Of a DNA stretch of 15,243 bases, positions 14,328 to 15,243 are shown in pieces. The stretch is from NCBI GenBank assembly GCA_900770895.1, contig CAAGMF010000268.1, positions 1 through 15,243 of the forward strand, given 5' to 3'. This stretch comes from an uncultured Mitsuokella sp. (GTDB lineage: Bacteria; Bacillota; Negativicutes; Selenomonadales; Selenomonadaceae). How positions within the stretch are numbered: position 1 is the stretch's first letter; each line of letters opens with the position of its first letter. Both the position numbers and the translations under genes were made by a program. The notes beneath the pieces were generated by a model. It saw only the letters and a program-made list of their open reading frames with translations. It did not search any database and had not been told where the DNA came from.

Positions 14328-14356
14328 ATTATACAACAACGAACGTAGTTTGAAAA
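14328..14356 (-). promoter_or_regulatory. Candidate internal promoter for cbiH-cobC
   Basis: On the minus strand a perfect -10 box TATAAT (14333-14328) follows TTTTCA (14356-14351, four of six matches) with a 17-bp spacer. The start would be near 14321, leaving a leader of about 35 nt, too short for a cobalamin riboswitch. The 177-nt gap between cbiG and cbiH is AT-rich compared with the genes. Confidence 0.45.
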
Positions 14357-14391
14357 CCGACTGAATGTCCGTTTTGTATCTACATATAGTC

Positions 14392-14434
14392 AAAATGGCC
14401 GTGAATAAATGCCGGAGCATCCTATTCACAGCCA
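14392..14434 (-). terminator. Hairpin behind cbiG, probable (partial) terminator
   Basis: A 12-bp stem with one wobble (14434-14423 with 14407-14396 on the minus strand) carries an inner ATGC/GCAT stem closed by TCCG, followed by only four T residues. It lies 29 nt behind the cbiG stop. It may terminate part of the cbiG transcripts or mark a processing site; the short U run makes full termination doubtful. Confidence 0.5.
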
Positions 14435-14463
14435 CTTTGCTGTATACCATAAAACAAGCTTAT

Positions 14464-15243
14464 TCATTTTTCCCACAGCAAGGCCACGGTCACTTTTTCG
14501 AACTTCGTCTTGGTCAAAGCGAACCGGCCGCCCTTTTCTCCTGTAGCGGCCAGCGCGGCTGCCTCGCACACATTGCCTACGCCGATGGTCTTCCTGACGA
14601 ATTCAGACTCCTGCAGGCCGTAGCGCTCGATGGCCGCCTCAAGTTCCTCGTTATCGAAATACTCGATGTCGATATCGAGATGCTCGGATACCTCGATGAG
14701 TCCCAGTTCATTCGCCTTCACCTGGGTCGTCGCCAGCTGGTTGATGAACGATATGTCCACATTGATGCGTTGGCAGGCCCAGGAGAGTGCCTGCCGGATA
14801 AAAACCTCGGTCGTCCCCCGGCGGCAGCCTACCCCGGCAATCAGGCGCCGCGGCACCAGCACAAGCTGGCGGCGGTTCGTGCTCACCGAGTCCGGAGCAT
14901 CCTCCGGATTCGCCACCAGGAACACGGCCACGCCGCTATCGGACGCCTCTTCCAGCGCGAGCTGGGGATTCCACTTGTGAACCTTCTGCCCCAGCGATCT
15001 CAGGCAGCGATAGAAATACGCCGCATGAGCCATGCGCAGATCGATGTAATAGTCGACCCTGGCCCCCTGCAGTACCGCCGTATTGACGGTCACGATATTG
15101 TCATGCGGTAGCGGGCGCATGCTGAGCATATTGGCCAGCATATCGGGGGCCAGCTTTTTCTCCGTGTCCGTAGCCGTCGTGATGACGGGGTCGGCCTCTA
15201 TGGCTGTCGCCAGATCGACCGTCAGCTGGTTGGCCCCTCCCAC
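14464..15243 (-). CDS. cbiG: Cobalt-precorrin-5A hydrolase, 5' end outside the window
   Basis: 259 C-terminal residues of CbiG, which opens the delta-lactone of cobalt-precorrin-5A and releases acetaldehyde, a step specific to the anaerobic pathway. The visible part begins within the N-terminal domain at GGANQLTVDLATAI and PVITTATD, typical of CbiG; a variable middle region follows. The C-terminal domain has LIAGVGCRRGTT (134-145), the segment NQLATTQVKANELGL (168-182) and GVGNVCEAAALAA (221-233). Family members are usually about 350-380 residues, so roughly 100 are missing upstream; the GTG at the window edge is an internal Val codon, not a start. A hairpin and a new promoter follow. It is presumably preceded by other corrin-ring genes. 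Confidence 0.93.
   Translation of the reverse strand: MGGANQLTVDLATAIEADPVITTATDTEKKLAPDMLANMLSMRPLPHDNIVTVNTAVLQGARVDYYIDLRMAHAAYFYRCLRSLGQKVHKWNPQLALEEASDSGVAVFLVANPEDAPDSVSTNRRQLVLVPRRLIAGVGCRRGTTEVFIRQALSWACQRINVDISFINQLATTQVKANELGLIEVSEHLDIDIEYFDNEELEAAIERYGLQESEFVRKTIGVGNVCEAAALAATGEKGGRFALTKTKFEKVTVALLWEK

Noticed and set aside
14287..14463. Possible cobalamin riboswitch upstream of cbiH
   Set aside because: No B12-box-like sequence was seen, and the leader after the candidate promoter is only about 35 nt.
15241..15243. GTG at the window edge as the cbiG start
   Set aside because: CbiG proteins have about 100 more residues upstream, so this is an internal Val codon.

Overview
The window looks like chromosomal DNA from an anaerobic, GC-rich member of the Negativicutes (Selenomonas/Mitsuokella-like Firmicutes). 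This is inferred from the anaerobic-type cobalamin gene set, the gene style and the intergenic repeats; no marker gene fixes the taxon.

Region 1 (1-1110): a perfect 37-bp inverted repeat (1-37 and 190-226) encloses a short segment with a near-consensus, right-facing promoter. A second strong promoter (316-344) follows, then a small sigma-70-family factor (406-1032) closed by two hairpin terminators. The repeat-flanked promoter is the most unusual item: it has the layout of an invertible (phase-variable) promoter upstream of a sigma factor. It also touches the window edge, so a small mobile element or an assembly artefact is possible.

Region 2 (1111-3925): two tandem copies of a cloverleaf-forming intergenic repeat; a minus-strand IMP dehydrogenase that strongly resembles the Tritrichomonas foetus enzyme; a divergently transcribed hypoxanthine (deoxyinosine) DNA glycosylase; a shared bidirectional terminator; and tRNA-Ala(GGC) on the minus strand with its own strong promoter.

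Region 3 (3926-15243, all minus strand): a compact late cobalamin (B12) operon. In transcription order it runs cbiG (5' part outside the window), a hairpin and a new promoter, then cbiH, cbiJ, cbiC, cobU, cbiP, cbiB, cobS, pduX, cbiA, cobD, cobC. CbiG, CbiH, CbiJ and CbiC work on corrin-ring contraction, methylation, reduction and methyl migration. CbiA and CbiP amidate the ring side chains. PduX makes L-threonine phosphate, CobD decarboxylates it to aminopropanol phosphate, and CbiB attaches this to the ring. CobU activates the arm, CobS joins the lower-ligand nucleotide and CobC removes the last phosphate. Most junctions overlap by 1-14 nt or leave short gaps, indicating translational coupling. 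The early corrin genes, the corrinoid adenosyltransferase and the lower-ligand activating enzyme (CobT or ArsAB) are not in the window, nor is a cobalamin riboswitch.
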